Shown here: positions 42,049 to 50,360 of the stretch, piece by piece
How the letters are laid out: each line of letters starts with the position of its first letter
How positions within the stretch are numbered: the stretch's first letter is position 1
Origin: Streptomyces tropicalis
GTDB lineage: Bacteria; Actinomycetota; Actinomycetes; Streptomycetales; Streptomycetaceae
Assembly: GCF_029269835.1 (NCBI RefSeq)
Contig: NZ_JARJBB010000010.1
Span: 124,001 to 188,000 of the forward strand
DNA length: 64,000 bases
Reading direction: 5' to 3'
Program-made: the position numbers and the translations under genes
The notes under the pieces: model-generated
The model's input: only the letters and a program-made list of their open reading frames with translations
The model's database searches: none
Told to the model about the DNA's origin: nothing

Positions 42049-43740
42049 CTACGCCTCCCGGCGGACCTCCACCACGCGGAAGCGGTTGGCGACGAACGCT
42101 CCGTCGCACAGGGCCGCGTTGGCCGCCGGGTTGCCGCCCGAGCCGTGGAAGTCGGAGAAGGCGGCCGTCTGGTTGACGTACACCCCGCCGGTGAGGTTGA
42201 GGGAGAGCTGGGCGGCCTCCTCCAGGCACACCTCCTGCACCGCCTGCTCGACCTCGTCGTCGGTGGTGTAGGCGCCCACCGTCATGGCGCCCTTCTCGCG
42301 GACGGTGCGGCGCAGCAGCTCCACCGCGTCCGCCGCCGAGTCGACGGCGACGAGGAAGGAGACGGGGCCGAAGCACTCGCTCATGTAGGCGGCCTCGTCG
42401 TCCGGCTTGGCGCCGTCCAGCTTGACGATCACCGGCGTGCGGACCACCGCGCCGGGGAAGTCCGGGTTGGCGATCTCGCGGGAGGCGAGGGCGACCTCGC
42501 CGAGGCCGGCCGCGGCCTCCAGGCGGGACTTCACGTCCGGGTTGACGATCGCGCCGAGCAGGGCGTTCGCCCGGGCGTCGTCGCCGAGGAGGCCGTCGAC
42601 GGCCTGGGCGAGGTCGGCGGCGAACTCGTCGAAGGACTTGTGGCCCTGGTCGGTGCGGATGCCGTCGCGGGGCACCAGCAGGTTCTGCGGGGTGGTGCAC
42701 ATCTGGCCGCTGTACAGCGACAGCGAGAAGGCCAGGTTGGAGAGCATGCCCTTGTAGTCGCCGGCCGACTCGACGACAACCGTGTTGACGCCGGCCTTCT
42801 CCGTGTACACCTGGGCCTGGCGGGCGTGGGCCTCCAGCCAGTCGCCGAAGGCCGTGGAACCCGTGTAGTCGATGATCCGGATCTCGGGGCGGGTGGCCAG
42901 GGTCTTGGCGATGCCCTCGCCGGGACGCTCGGCGGCCAGCGCCACCAGGTTCGCGTCGAATCCGGCCTCGGCGAGCACCTCGCGGGCGACGCGGACCGTG
43001 AGCGCGAGCGGCAGCACCGCGTGCGGGTGCGGCTTGACCAGGACCGCGTTGCCGGTGGCGAGGGAGGCGAAGAGGCCCGGGAAGCCGTTCCACGTCGGGA
43101 AGGTGTTGCAGCCGATGACCAGGCCGATGCCGCGCGGGACGGCGGTGAACTGCTTGGTGAGGGCCAGCGGGTCCCGCTTGCCCTGGGGCTTGGTCCACTC
43201 GGCGGTGTCCGGGGTGCGGGCCTGCTCCACGTACGCGTAGGCCACCGCCTCCAGACCGCGGTCCTGGGCGTGCGGGCCGCCTGCCTGGAACGCCATCATG
43301 TACGCCTGTCCGGAGGTGTGCATGACGGCGTGGGCGAACTCGTGGGTCCGGTCGCTGATCCGCTTGAGGATCTCCAGGCACACCACGGCGCGTGCCTCCG
43401 GGCCGGCGTCGCGCCAGGCCCGCTGACCGGCCCGCATGGCGGGCAGCAGCACGTCGAGGTCGGCGTGCGGGTACGTCACGCCGAGGTCGATGCCGTACGG
43501 GGAGACCTCGCCGCCGACCCAGTCGTCCGTGCCGGGCTGGCCGAGGTCGAGGCGGGAGCCCAGCAGGGCGTCGAAGGCCGCCTTGCCCGCGGCCGCGTCC
43601 AGGCTGCCGTGCTCCCCGTAGGCCTTCGGGTGCTCCGGGTGGGGCGACCAGTACGCGCGCGTGCGGATCGCCTCCAGCGCCTGGTCGAGAGTGGGCCGGT
43701 GCCGTGCGATCAGCTCGTGCGCGGTCAGTTCGGCGGCCAT
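42049..43740 (-). CDS. paaN: PaaN-type aldehyde dehydrogenase of phenylacetate degradation
   Basis: A 563-residue NAD(P)-dependent aldehyde dehydrogenase. Landmarks are GCNTFPTWNGFPGLFASLATGNAV (seen as GCNTFPTWNG and FASLATGNAV), the catalytic Cys in SGQMCTTPQNLLV, and YTGSTAFGDWLE. It corresponds to the aldehyde dehydrogenase of the ring-cleavage step. It lacks the C-terminal enoyl-CoA hydratase domain of proteobacterial PaaZ, so the hydrolysis of oxepin-CoA would need a separate hydratase, which is not in the window. It is divergent from the PaaH-like gene, with an operator between. Confidence 0.92.
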   Translation of the reverse strand: MAAELTAHELIARHRPTLDQALEAIRTRAYWSPHPEHPKAYGEHGSLDAAAGKAAFDALLGSRLDLGQPGTDDWVGGEVSPYGIDLGVTYPHADLDVLLPAMRAGQRAWRDAGPEARAVVCLEILKRISDRTHEFAHAVMHTSGQAYMMAFQAGGPHAQDRGLEAVAYAYVEQARTPDTAEWTKPQGKRDPLALTKQFTAVPRGIGLVIGCNTFPTWNGFPGLFASLATGNAVLVKPHPHAVLPLALTVRVAREVLAEAGFDANLVALAAERPGEGIAKTLATRPEIRIIDYTGSTAFGDWLEAHARQAQVYTEKAGVNTVVVESAGDYKGMLSNLAFSLSLYSGQMCTTPQNLLVPRDGIRTDQGHKSFDEFAADLAQAVDGLLGDDARANALLGAIVNPDVKSRLEAAAGLGEVALASREIANPDFPGAVVRTPVIVKLDGAKPDDEAAYMSECFGPVSFLVAVDSAADAVELLRRTVREKGAMTVGAYTTDDEVEQAVQEVCLEEAAQLSLNLTGGVYVNQTAAFSDFHGSGGNPAANAALCDGAFVANRFRVVEVRREA

Positions 43741-43829
43741 GCGGGACCAACTCCTCGTCTCAGGAACTCTTCTTCGAGCTCATGACCTGGGCAGAACCAT
43801 GGGCAGGAACGACTGGACAGGGCTAGAGT

Positions 43830-43845
43830 AACCGAACGATCGGTC
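43830..43845. promoter_or_regulatory. TetR-type operator between paaN and paaH
   Basis: AACCGAACGATCGGTC, containing the core ACCGAACGATCGGT, in the 160-bp gap between divergent genes, 55 bases before the paaH start and 89 before the paaN start. It can control both directions. Confidence 0.7.
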
Positions 43846-43900
43846 GGGACAAGGGGGCCTGCCGCATCTGTGGAAATCCCCGTGCGGGAGGATCGCGCAC

Positions 43901-45415
43901 ATGACAGCACTCGACCTCAGCAGCCCCGTGGCCGTCGTCGGCACCGGCACCATGGGCCAGGGCATCGCCCAGGTCGCGCTGGTGGCGGGCCATCCGGTCC
44001 GGCTCCACGACGCCGTGCCCGGACGGGCCGAGGAGGCGGCCGCCGCGATCGGCGCCCGGCTCGACCGGCTCGTGGCGAAGGGCCGGCTCACGGAAGCCGA
44101 GGGGGACGCGGCCCGCGCCCGGCTGCTGCCCGCCGCGGACCTCGCCGGGCTCGCGGACTGCGCGCTCGTCGTCGAGGCGGTGCTGGAGCGGCTGGACGCC
44201 AAGCAGGAGCTGTTCCGGGCGCTGGAGGACGTCGTCGACGACGACTGCCTGCTCGCCACCAACACCTCGTCGCTGTCGGTGACCGCGATCGGCGGCGCGC
44301 TGCGCAATCCGGGCCGCCTCGTGGGCCTGCACTTCTTCAACCCGGCACCGCTGCTGCCGCTCGTGGAGGTGGTCTCCGGCTTCGCCACCGACGTCACGTC
44401 GGCCACGCGCGCGTACGAGACCGCCCGCGCCTGGGGCAAGACGCCGGTCGCCTGCGCGGACACCCCCGGCTTCATCGTCAACCGCATCGCCCGGCCCTTC
44501 TACGCCGAGGCGTTCGCCGTGCTGGAGGCGCAGGGCGCCGATCCCGCCACCATCGACGCGGTGCTGCGCGAGTCCGGGGGCTTCCGGATGGGCGCCTTCG
44601 AGCTGACCGACCTCATCGGCCAGGACGTCAACGAGTCGGTCACGCACTCCGTGTGGCAGTCGTTCTTCCAGGACGTCCGCTTCACGCCGTCGCTCGCGCA
44701 GCGGCGCCTGGTCGAGTCCGGCCGCCTGGGCCGCAAGACCGGGCACGGCTGGTACGACCACTCCGAGGGTGCCGAGCTTCCCGAACCGCACACCGCCGAA
44801 CCGCAGCCGGCCCCGGCGTACGTGGTCGCGGAGGGCGGCCTCGGACCCGCGGCCGGGCTGCTGGCGCTGATCCGCGAGGCGGGCATCCCCGTCCGCGAGG
44901 AGGACGAGGACCACGGCAGCCGCCTGGTCCTGCCCGGCGGCGGGCAGCTCGTCCTCGCCGACGGGCAGACCTCCGCCGAGTTCCGGGACGTCGTCTACTT
45001 CGACCTCGCCTTCGACTACCGCAGCGCCGGCCGGATCGCCCTGTCGGCCTCCCAGGACACCGCGCCGCAGACCCTCGCCGAGGCCGTCGGGCTGTTCCAG
45101 GCGCTCGGCAAGGACGTCAGCGTCGTCGGCGACGTGCCCGGCCTGATCGTGGCCCGCACGGTCGCCCGCATCGTCGACCTGGCGCACGACGCCGTCGCCA
45201 AGGGGGTCGCCACCGAGGAGGACGTCGACACCGCGATGCGCCTGGGCGTCAACTACCCGCTCGGGCCCTTCGAGTGGAGCCGGCGGCTCGGCCGCACCTG
45301 GGCCTACGACCTCCTCGACGACCTGCACCTGCGCGACCCGTCCGGACGCTACGCGCCGTCCCTGGCGCTCTACCGCCACGCGTACGCCACCGACAAGCGG
45401 GAGGGCACCTCATGA
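43901..45415 (+). CDS. paaH: 3-hydroxyacyl-CoA dehydrogenase, PaaH-like
   Basis: A 504-residue enzyme with the layout of PaaH, which oxidises 3-hydroxyadipyl-CoA to 3-oxoadipyl-CoA. The Rossmann motif VVGTGTMGQGIAQVAL starts at 12. The catalytic His144 and Asn147 are in GLHFFNP, and the first C-terminal domain contains DTPGFIVNRIARPFYAEA. A second, shorter dehydrogenase C-terminal domain (about 400-500) has DVPGLIVARTVARI and NYPLGPFEWSRRLG. The extended double-domain length is typical of PaaH. Its stop overlaps the TetR gene start by four bases. Confidence 0.92.
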   Translation: MTALDLSSPVAVVGTGTMGQGIAQVALVAGHPVRLHDAVPGRAEEAAAAIGARLDRLVAKGRLTEAEGDAARARLLPAADLAGLADCALVVEAVLERLDAKQELFRALEDVVDDDCLLATNTSSLSVTAIGGALRNPGRLVGLHFFNPAPLLPLVEVVSGFATDVTSATRAYETARAWGKTPVACADTPGFIVNRIARPFYAEAFAVLEAQGADPATIDAVLRESGGFRMGAFELTDLIGQDVNESVTHSVWQSFFQDVRFTPSLAQRRLVESGRLGRKTGHGWYDHSEGAELPEPHTAEPQPAPAYVVAEGGLGPAAGLLALIREAGIPVREEDEDHGSRLVLPGGGQLVLADGQTSAEFRDVVYFDLAFDYRSAGRIALSASQDTAPQTLAEAVGLFQALGKDVSVVGDVPGLIVARTVARIVDLAHDAVAKGVATEEDVDTAMRLGVNYPLGPFEWSRRLGRTWAYDLLDDLHLRDPSGRYAPSLALYRHAYATDKREGTS

Positions 45416-46002
45416 CCACCGCCAGACGCGACACGTACACGCCGGAGACGCTGCTCACCGTCGCCGTGCGGGTCTTCAACGAGCGAGGCTACGACGGCAC
45501 CTCCATGGAGCACCTGTCCAAGGCGGCCGGGATCTCCAAGTCGTCGATCTACCACCATGTCGCGGGCAAGGAGGAGCTGCTGCGCCGGGCGGTCAGCCGG
45601 GCGCTGGACGGGCTCTTCGGGATCCTCGACGAGGAGCACGCGCGCGTGGGGCACGCCGCGGGGCGCCTGGAGTACGTCGTACGGCGCATGGTCGAGGTGC
45701 TGATCGCCGAGCTGCCCTACGTGACGCTGCTGCTGCGGGTGCGCGGCAACACCGGCACCGAGCGCTGGGCGCTGGAGCGGCGCCGCGAGTTCGACCACCG
45801 GGTCGCCGCCCTGCTGAGGGCGGCCGCCGAGGAGGGGGACGTGCGCGGCGACGTGGAGGTGCGGCTCGCGACCCGGCTCGTCTTCGGCATGATCAATTCC
45901 ATCGTGGAGTGGTACCGGCCCGACGGGCGCGGCACCGGCGAGCGCGAGCTGGCCGACGCGGTGGTGCAGATGGTGTTCGGCGGCCTGCGCGCGGAGGCCT
46001 GA
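45412..46002 (+). CDS. paaR: TetR-family regulator, probable PaaR
   Basis: A 196-residue regulator. The N-terminal helix-turn-helix (about 27-55) shows TSMEHLSKAAGISKSSIYHHVAGKEELL (seen as MEHLSKAAGISKSSIYHH). The C-terminal ligand domain has VLIAELPYVTLLLRVRG and MINSIVEWYRPDG, the form of TetR regulators of acyl-CoA and phenylacetate pathways. ATG 45412 overlaps the paaH stop, so it is made with paaH and would repress its own operon. The presumed ligand is phenylacetyl-CoA or a related thioester. Three matching palindromes in the window are its likely targets. Confidence 0.82.
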   Translation: MTTARRDTYTPETLLTVAVRVFNERGYDGTSMEHLSKAAGISKSSIYHHVAGKEELLRRAVSRALDGLFGILDEEHARVGHAAGRLEYVVRRMVEVLIAELPYVTLLLRVRGNTGTERWALERRREFDHRVAALLRAAAEEGDVRGDVEVRLATRLVFGMINSIVEWYRPDGRGTGERELADAVVQMVFGGLRAEA

Positions 46003-46110
46003 GGCCGGACGGCGGAGCCGGGGCCGACAGCCGGCCCCGGGACGGAGAGTCGGCCCCGGGGCCGAACGCGGCCGCAACACGGCCCGGGCGCCGCAGACCC
46101 CGGGCGCCGC

Positions 46111-46608
46111 TCAGCCCTGCGGTTCCAGGTCCTCCTCCTCGAACACCAGCAGCGTGCGCGAGCTGAGCACCTCGGGGATGGCCTGAAGACGGGTGAGCAC
46201 CAACTCGCGCAGCGCCCGGTTGTCCGGCGTGTGCACCAGCAGCAGCACGTCGAAGTCGCCGCCCACCAGGGCGATGTGCGAGGCGCCGGGCAGCTGCCTG
46301 AGCTGCTCGCGCACCGTGCGCCAGGAGTTCTGCACGATTTTCAGGGTGACGTAGGCGGAGGTGCCGTGGCCCGCCCGCTCGTGGTCCACGCGGGCACCGA
46401 ACCCGCGGATGACGCCGTCCTCGACCAGCCGGTTGATGCGGGCGTAGGCGTTGGCGCGCGAGACGTGGACGGTTTCGGCGACCGACCGTATCGACGCCCT
46501 GCCGTCCGTCTGGAGCATCTGCAGGATGTCCTGGTCGATGGCGTCCAGCGGACGGGGCGGTGGCAGGGCCATGCCGTCCGGGCCGTCGGCCATTTGTTCA
46601 GGTGCCAT
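46111..46608 (-). CDS. bkdR: Lrp/AsnC-family regulator, BkdR-like
   Basis: A 165-residue transcriptional regulator. After 28 residues of leader sequence comes the winged helix-turn-helix with DAIDQDILQMLQTDGRASIRSVAETVHVSRANAYARINRL (seen as DQDILQMLQTDGRAS and VSRANAYARINRL). The RAM effector domain follows, with HIALVGGDFDVLLLVHTPDN and a final LLVFEEEDLEPQG. ATG 46608 behind GGGGGGAC is chosen. The divergent dehydrogenase operon is its expected target, as in bkd clusters. Effectors are probably branched-chain amino or keto acids. Confidence 0.88.
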   Translation of the reverse strand: MAPEQMADGPDGMALPPPRPLDAIDQDILQMLQTDGRASIRSVAETVHVSRANAYARINRLVEDGVIRGFGARVDHERAGHGTSAYVTLKIVQNSWRTVREQLRQLPGASHIALVGGDFDVLLLVHTPDNRALRELVLTRLQAIPEVLSSRTLLVFEEEDLEPQG

Positions 46609-46666
46609 GTCCCCCCGCCTTCCCCGGCTGGACGTAGTGCGTCCATCCCATGCTGTGGAGAACCGT

Positions 46667-46675
46667 TTGTCCACA
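46667..46675 (+). promoter_or_regulatory. DnaA box TTGTCCACA
   Basis: Consensus match in the divergent promoter region; faces a one-mismatch copy (TGTGGAGAA) at 46654. Confidence 0.45.
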
Positions 46676-46708
46676 GCCTGGGGCCGCCTGTAGCCAAAAT
46701 GTGCCGAC

Positions 46709-46724
46709 GACCGAACAATCGGTA
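46709..46724. promoter_or_regulatory. TetR-type operator upstream of the dehydrogenase operon
   Basis: GACCGAACAATCGGTA. It shares 14 of 16 bases with 43830-43845 and keeps the outer ACCG/CGGT arms; the centre is CA in place of CG. It lies 59 bases before the E1alpha start. Confidence 0.6.
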
Positions 46725-46783
46725 GGTGAGGCGGGTCACAGCCGACACGCCTCCCGTAGCCGCTCCCACGAGGAGGTGCCGTC

Positions 46784-47923
46784 ATGACGGTCATGGAGCA
46801 GCGAGGCGCGTACCGGCCATCGCCGCCGCCCGCCTGGCAGCCCCGTACCGACCCCGCGCCGCTGCTGCCCGACGCGGAGCCGTACCGCGTCCTCGGGACG
46901 GAAGCCGCCGCCAAGGCCGACCCGGAGCTGCTGCGCCGCCTGTACGCGCAGCTCGTGCGCGGCCGCCGGTACAACGCGCAGGCCACCGCCCTCACCAAGC
47001 AGGGCCGTCTCGCCGTCTACCCGTCCAGCACCGGCCAGGAGGCCTGCGAGGTCGCCGCCGCGCTCGCCCTGGAGGAGCGCGACTGGCTGTTCCCCAGCTA
47101 CCGCGACACCCTCGCCGTCGTGGCGCGCGGGGTGGACCCGGTCGAGGCCCTGACCCTGCTGCGCGGCGACTGGCACACCGGCTACGACCCCTACGAGCAC
47201 CGGGTGGCCCCGCTGAGCACCCCGCTCGCCACCCAGCTCCCGCACGCCGTCGGCCTCGCGCACGCCGCCCGCCTCAAGGGCGACGACGTGGTCGCGCTGG
47301 CCATGGTCGGCGACGGCGGCACCAGCGAGGGCGACTTCCACGAGGCGCTGAACTTCGCGGCCGTCTGGCAGGCGCCGGTCGTCTTCCTCGTCCAGAACAA
47401 CGGCTTCGCCATCTCCGTCCCGCTGGCCAAGCAGACTGCCGCCCCCTCCCTCGCCCACAAGGCCGTGGGCTACGGCATGCCCGGCCGACTGGTCGACGGC
47501 AACGACGCCGCGGCCGTCCACGAGGTCCTGACGGACGCCGTGCGGCACGCACGCGAGGGCGGCGGACCGACCCTGATCGAAGCGGTGACGTACCGCATGG
47601 AGGCGCACACCAACGCCGACGACGCCACCCGCTACCGCGGCGACGCCGAGGTCGACGCCTGGCGCGACCACGACCCGATCGCGCTGCTGGAGCGGGAGCT
47701 GACCACACGTGAGCTGATCGGCGAGGACGGCATCCGCGCCGCGCGCGAGGACGCCGAGGCGATGGCCGCGCGGCTGCGCGAGAAGATGAACCAGGACCCG
47801 GCCCTCGACCCGACGGACCTGTTCGACCACGTCTACGCCGAGCCCACGCCCCAGCTGCGCGAGCAGCGGGAGCTGCTGCGGGCCGAGCTGGCCGCCGAGT
47901 CCGAGGAGGGTACGGCCCGATGA
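46784..47923 (+). CDS. bkdA: 2-oxoacid dehydrogenase E1 alpha subunit (branched-chain or pyruvate type)
   Basis: A 379-residue thiamine diphosphate-dependent E1 alpha subunit. The ThDP motif spans 176-206: GDGGTSEGDFHEALNFA with the terminal NN in FLVQNNGFA. The phosphorylation-loop type sequence YRMEAHTNADDATRYRG is also present. Together with the two following genes it decarboxylates a 2-oxoacid and passes the acyl group to lipoamide. Separate alpha and beta chains and an adjacent Lrp regulator favour a branched-chain keto acid substrate, which would supply starter units for branched fatty acids. Pyruvate cannot be excluded. Confidence 0.9.
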   Translation: MTVMEQRGAYRPSPPPAWQPRTDPAPLLPDAEPYRVLGTEAAAKADPELLRRLYAQLVRGRRYNAQATALTKQGRLAVYPSSTGQEACEVAAALALEERDWLFPSYRDTLAVVARGVDPVEALTLLRGDWHTGYDPYEHRVAPLSTPLATQLPHAVGLAHAARLKGDDVVALAMVGDGGTSEGDFHEALNFAAVWQAPVVFLVQNNGFAISVPLAKQTAAPSLAHKAVGYGMPGRLVDGNDAAAVHEVLTDAVRHAREGGGPTLIEAVTYRMEAHTNADDATRYRGDAEVDAWRDHDPIALLERELTTRELIGEDGIRAAREDAEAMAARLREKMNQDPALDPTDLFDHVYAEPTPQLREQRELLRAELAAESEEGTAR

Positions 47924-48924
47924 CCACCGTCGCGCTCAAGCCGGCCACCATGGCCCAGGCCCTCACGCGCGCACTGCGCGACGCGATGGCGGACGACCCC
48001 GCCGTGCACGTCCTGGGCGAGGACGTCGGCACCCTCGGCGGCGTCTTCCGCGTCACCGACGGACTCACCGCCGAGTTCGGCGAGGACCGCTGCACGGACA
48101 CGCCGCTCGCCGAGGCCGGCATCCTCGGCACCGCCGTCGGCATGGCGATGTACGGGCTGCGCCCGGTCGTGGAGATGCAGTTCGACGCGTTCGCGTACCC
48201 GGCGTTCGAGCAGCTCGTCAGCCATGTCGCGCGGATGCGCAACCGCACCCGCGGCAGGATGCCCCTGCCCATCACCGTCCGCGTGCCCTACGGCGGCGGC
48301 ATCGGCGGCGTCGAGCACCACAGCGACTCCTCCGAGGCGTACTACATGGCGACTCCGGGGCTCCATGTCGTCACGCCCGCGACCGTCGCCGACGCCTACG
48401 GGCTGCTGCGCGCCGCCATCGCCTCCGACGACCCCGTCGTCTTCCTGGAGCCCAAGCGCCTGTACTGGTCGAAGGACACCTGGAACCCGGAGGAGCCGCA
48501 GGCCGTCGACCCCATCGGCCGCGCGGTCGTCCGGCGCTCCGGCCGCAGCGCCACGCTCGTCACCTACGGTCCGTCCGTGCCCGTCTGCCTGGAGGCGGCC
48601 GAGGCCGCGCGGGCCGAGGGCTGGGACCTGGAGGTCGTCGACCTGCGCTCCCTGGTGCCCTTCGACGACGAGACGGTCTGCGCGTCCGTGCGCCGCACCG
48701 GCCGCGCGGTCGTCGTGCACGAGTCCGGCTCGTTCGGCGGTCCCGGAGGGGAGATCGCCGCCCGCGTCACCGAGCGCTGCTTCCACCACCTGGAGGCCCC
48801 GGTGCTGCGCGTCGCCGGATTCGACATCCCCTATCCGCCCCCGATGCTGGAGCGGCACCACCTGCCCGGCGTCGACCGGATCCTGGACGCCGTGGCGCGC
48901 CTGCAGTGGGAGGCCGGGAGCTGA
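47920..48924 (+). CDS. bkdB: 2-oxoacid dehydrogenase E1 beta subunit
   Basis: A 334-residue E1 beta subunit starting four bases inside the E1alpha gene (ATGA). Family landmarks are VLGEDVGTLGGVFRVTDGL, TPLAEAGILGTAVGMAMYGLRPVVEMQF (seen as DTPLAEAGILGTAVGMAM) and PYGGGIGGVEHHSDSSEAYY, which shape the ThDP site. The C-terminal transketolase domain has VVDLRSLVPFDDETV and VVHESGSFGGPGGEIAA. All conserved parts are present. Confidence 0.93.
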   Translation: MTTVALKPATMAQALTRALRDAMADDPAVHVLGEDVGTLGGVFRVTDGLTAEFGEDRCTDTPLAEAGILGTAVGMAMYGLRPVVEMQFDAFAYPAFEQLVSHVARMRNRTRGRMPLPITVRVPYGGGIGGVEHHSDSSEAYYMATPGLHVVTPATVADAYGLLRAAIASDDPVVFLEPKRLYWSKDTWNPEEPQAVDPIGRAVVRRSGRSATLVTYGPSVPVCLEAAEAARAEGWDLEVVDLRSLVPFDDETVCASVRRTGRAVVVHESGSFGGPGGEIAARVTERCFHHLEAPVLRVAGFDIPYPPPMLERHHLPGVDRILDAVARLQWEAGS

Positions 48925-50306
48925 TGGCACAGGTGCTGGAGTTCAGGCTCCCCGACCTCGGGGAGGGCCTCACCGAGGCCGAGATCGTCCGCTGGCTGGT
49001 CGAGGTGGGCGACGTCGTCGCGATCGACCAGCCGGTCGTCGAGGTCGAGACGGCCAAGGCCATGGTGGAGGTGCCCTGCCCCTACGGCGGTGTGGTCACC
49101 GCCCGCTTCGGGGAGGAGGGCGCCGAACTCCCCGTCGGGGCACCGCTGCTGACGGTCGCGGTCGGCGAACCGGCCGCCGCCGGGGAGAGCGGGGGCGAGG
49201 GCTCCGGCAACGTCCTGGTCGGTTACGGCACGGGCGCACCGCCCGCCCGCCGCCGCCGGGTGCGTCCGACGCCCGCCGGAACCGCGCCCCTTGCGCCCGG
49301 CGGACCCGGCAGGCCGGTCAACGGGGTGAGCGCCGTGACGACCGTCCCCGGCACGCCCGCCGCGGGCCCGGCCGGGACGCGCGCCGACGGGCCCGTGCCC
49401 GTCATCTCCCCACTCGTCCGCAGGCTGGCCCGGGAGCACGGCGTGGACCTGCGCCGGCTGTCCGGCTCCGGACCCGACGGGCTGATCCTGCGCGCGGACG
49501 TGGAGAGCGCGCTGCGCAGCGCGCAGGCCCCGGCCCGCACGGCGGGGACGCCGGTCACCCCGGTGGGCGCGGCGACCGGTGCGTCTGCCGCGGCCTCCGC
49601 GCCCGGTACGTCCCCGGCCGGCACGCGGATCCCGCTGAAGGGCGTCCGCGGCGCGGTCGCCGACAAGCTGTCCCGCAGCCGGCGTGAGATCCCGGACGCC
49701 ACCTGCTGGGTGGACGCCGACGCCACGGAACTGATGCGCGCACGCGCGGCGATGAACGCAGCCGGTGGCCCGAAGATCTCCCTGCTCGCCCTCATGGCCC
49801 GGATCTGCACCGCCGCCCTGGCCCGCCACCCGGAGCTCAACTCCACCGTGGACACGGAGGCCAGGGAGATCGTCCGGCTCGACGCGGTGCACCTGGGCTT
49901 CGCCGCCCAGACCGAGCGCGGGCTCGTCGTCCCGGTGGTCCGGGACGCGCAGGCGCGGGATGCCGAGTCGCTGACCGCCGAGTTCGCCCGGCTCACCGAG
50001 GCCGCCCGCACGGGCACGCTCACCCCGGCGGAACTGACCGGCGGCACCTTCACGTTGAACAACTACGGCGTGTTCGGCGTCGACGGCTCGACGCCGATCA
50101 TCAACCACCCCGAGGCCGCCATGCTCGGCGTCGGCCGCATCGTCCCCAAGCCGTGGGTGCACGAGGGCGAGCTGGCGGTGCGGCAGGTCGTGCAGCTCTC
50201 GCTCACCTTCGACCACCGGGTGTGCGACGGCGGCACGGCGGGCGGCTTCCTGCGCTACGTGGCCGACTGCGTGGAGCAGCCGGCGGTGCTGCTGCGCACC
50301 GTGTGA
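48924..50306 (+). CDS. bkdC: 2-oxoacid dehydrogenase E2 (dihydrolipoamide acyltransferase)
   Basis: A 460-residue E2 core subunit. One lipoyl domain (1-80) has the lipoylated Lys45 in ETAKAMVEV. A long Ala/Pro linker follows, then a peripheral subunit-binding domain (about 155-195, PVISPLVRRLAREHGVDL and GLILRADVESAL). A second linker leads to the catalytic domain with TFDHRVCDGGT containing the His431-Asp acyltransfer motif. Its start overlaps the E1beta stop by one base. An E3 (dihydrolipoamide dehydrogenase) is not encoded here and would be shared. Confidence 0.94.
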   Translation: MAQVLEFRLPDLGEGLTEAEIVRWLVEVGDVVAIDQPVVEVETAKAMVEVPCPYGGVVTARFGEEGAELPVGAPLLTVAVGEPAAAGESGGEGSGNVLVGYGTGAPPARRRRVRPTPAGTAPLAPGGPGRPVNGVSAVTTVPGTPAAGPAGTRADGPVPVISPLVRRLAREHGVDLRRLSGSGPDGLILRADVESALRSAQAPARTAGTPVTPVGAATGASAAASAPGTSPAGTRIPLKGVRGAVADKLSRSRREIPDATCWVDADATELMRARAAMNAAGGPKISLLALMARICTAALARHPELNSTVDTEAREIVRLDAVHLGFAAQTERGLVVPVVRDAQARDAESLTAEFARLTEAARTGTLTPAELTGGTFTLNNYGVFGVDGSTPIINHPEAAMLGVGRIVPKPWVHEGELAVRQVVQLSLTFDHRVCDGGTAGGFLRYVADCVEQPAVLLRTV

Positions 50307-50360
50307 CGCCCGGCGTCCCGCCGCGTTCCCTGTGATCGCGGCGGGACGCATACTCGGGGG

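Larger units (their letters stand above)
46609..46783. promoter_or_regulatory. bkdR-bkdA divergent control region
   Basis: 175 bases with a PaaR-type operator at 46709-46724, a consensus DnaA box at 46667-46675 and a one-mismatch inverse copy at 46654-46662. The facing DnaA boxes form an imperfect dyad. Confidence 0.55.

Noticed and set aside
40802..43750. A long minus-strand frame overlapping paaN
   Set aside because: Frame-shifted image of paaN joined to antisense of the HTTM gene; the true paaN frame is 42049-43740.
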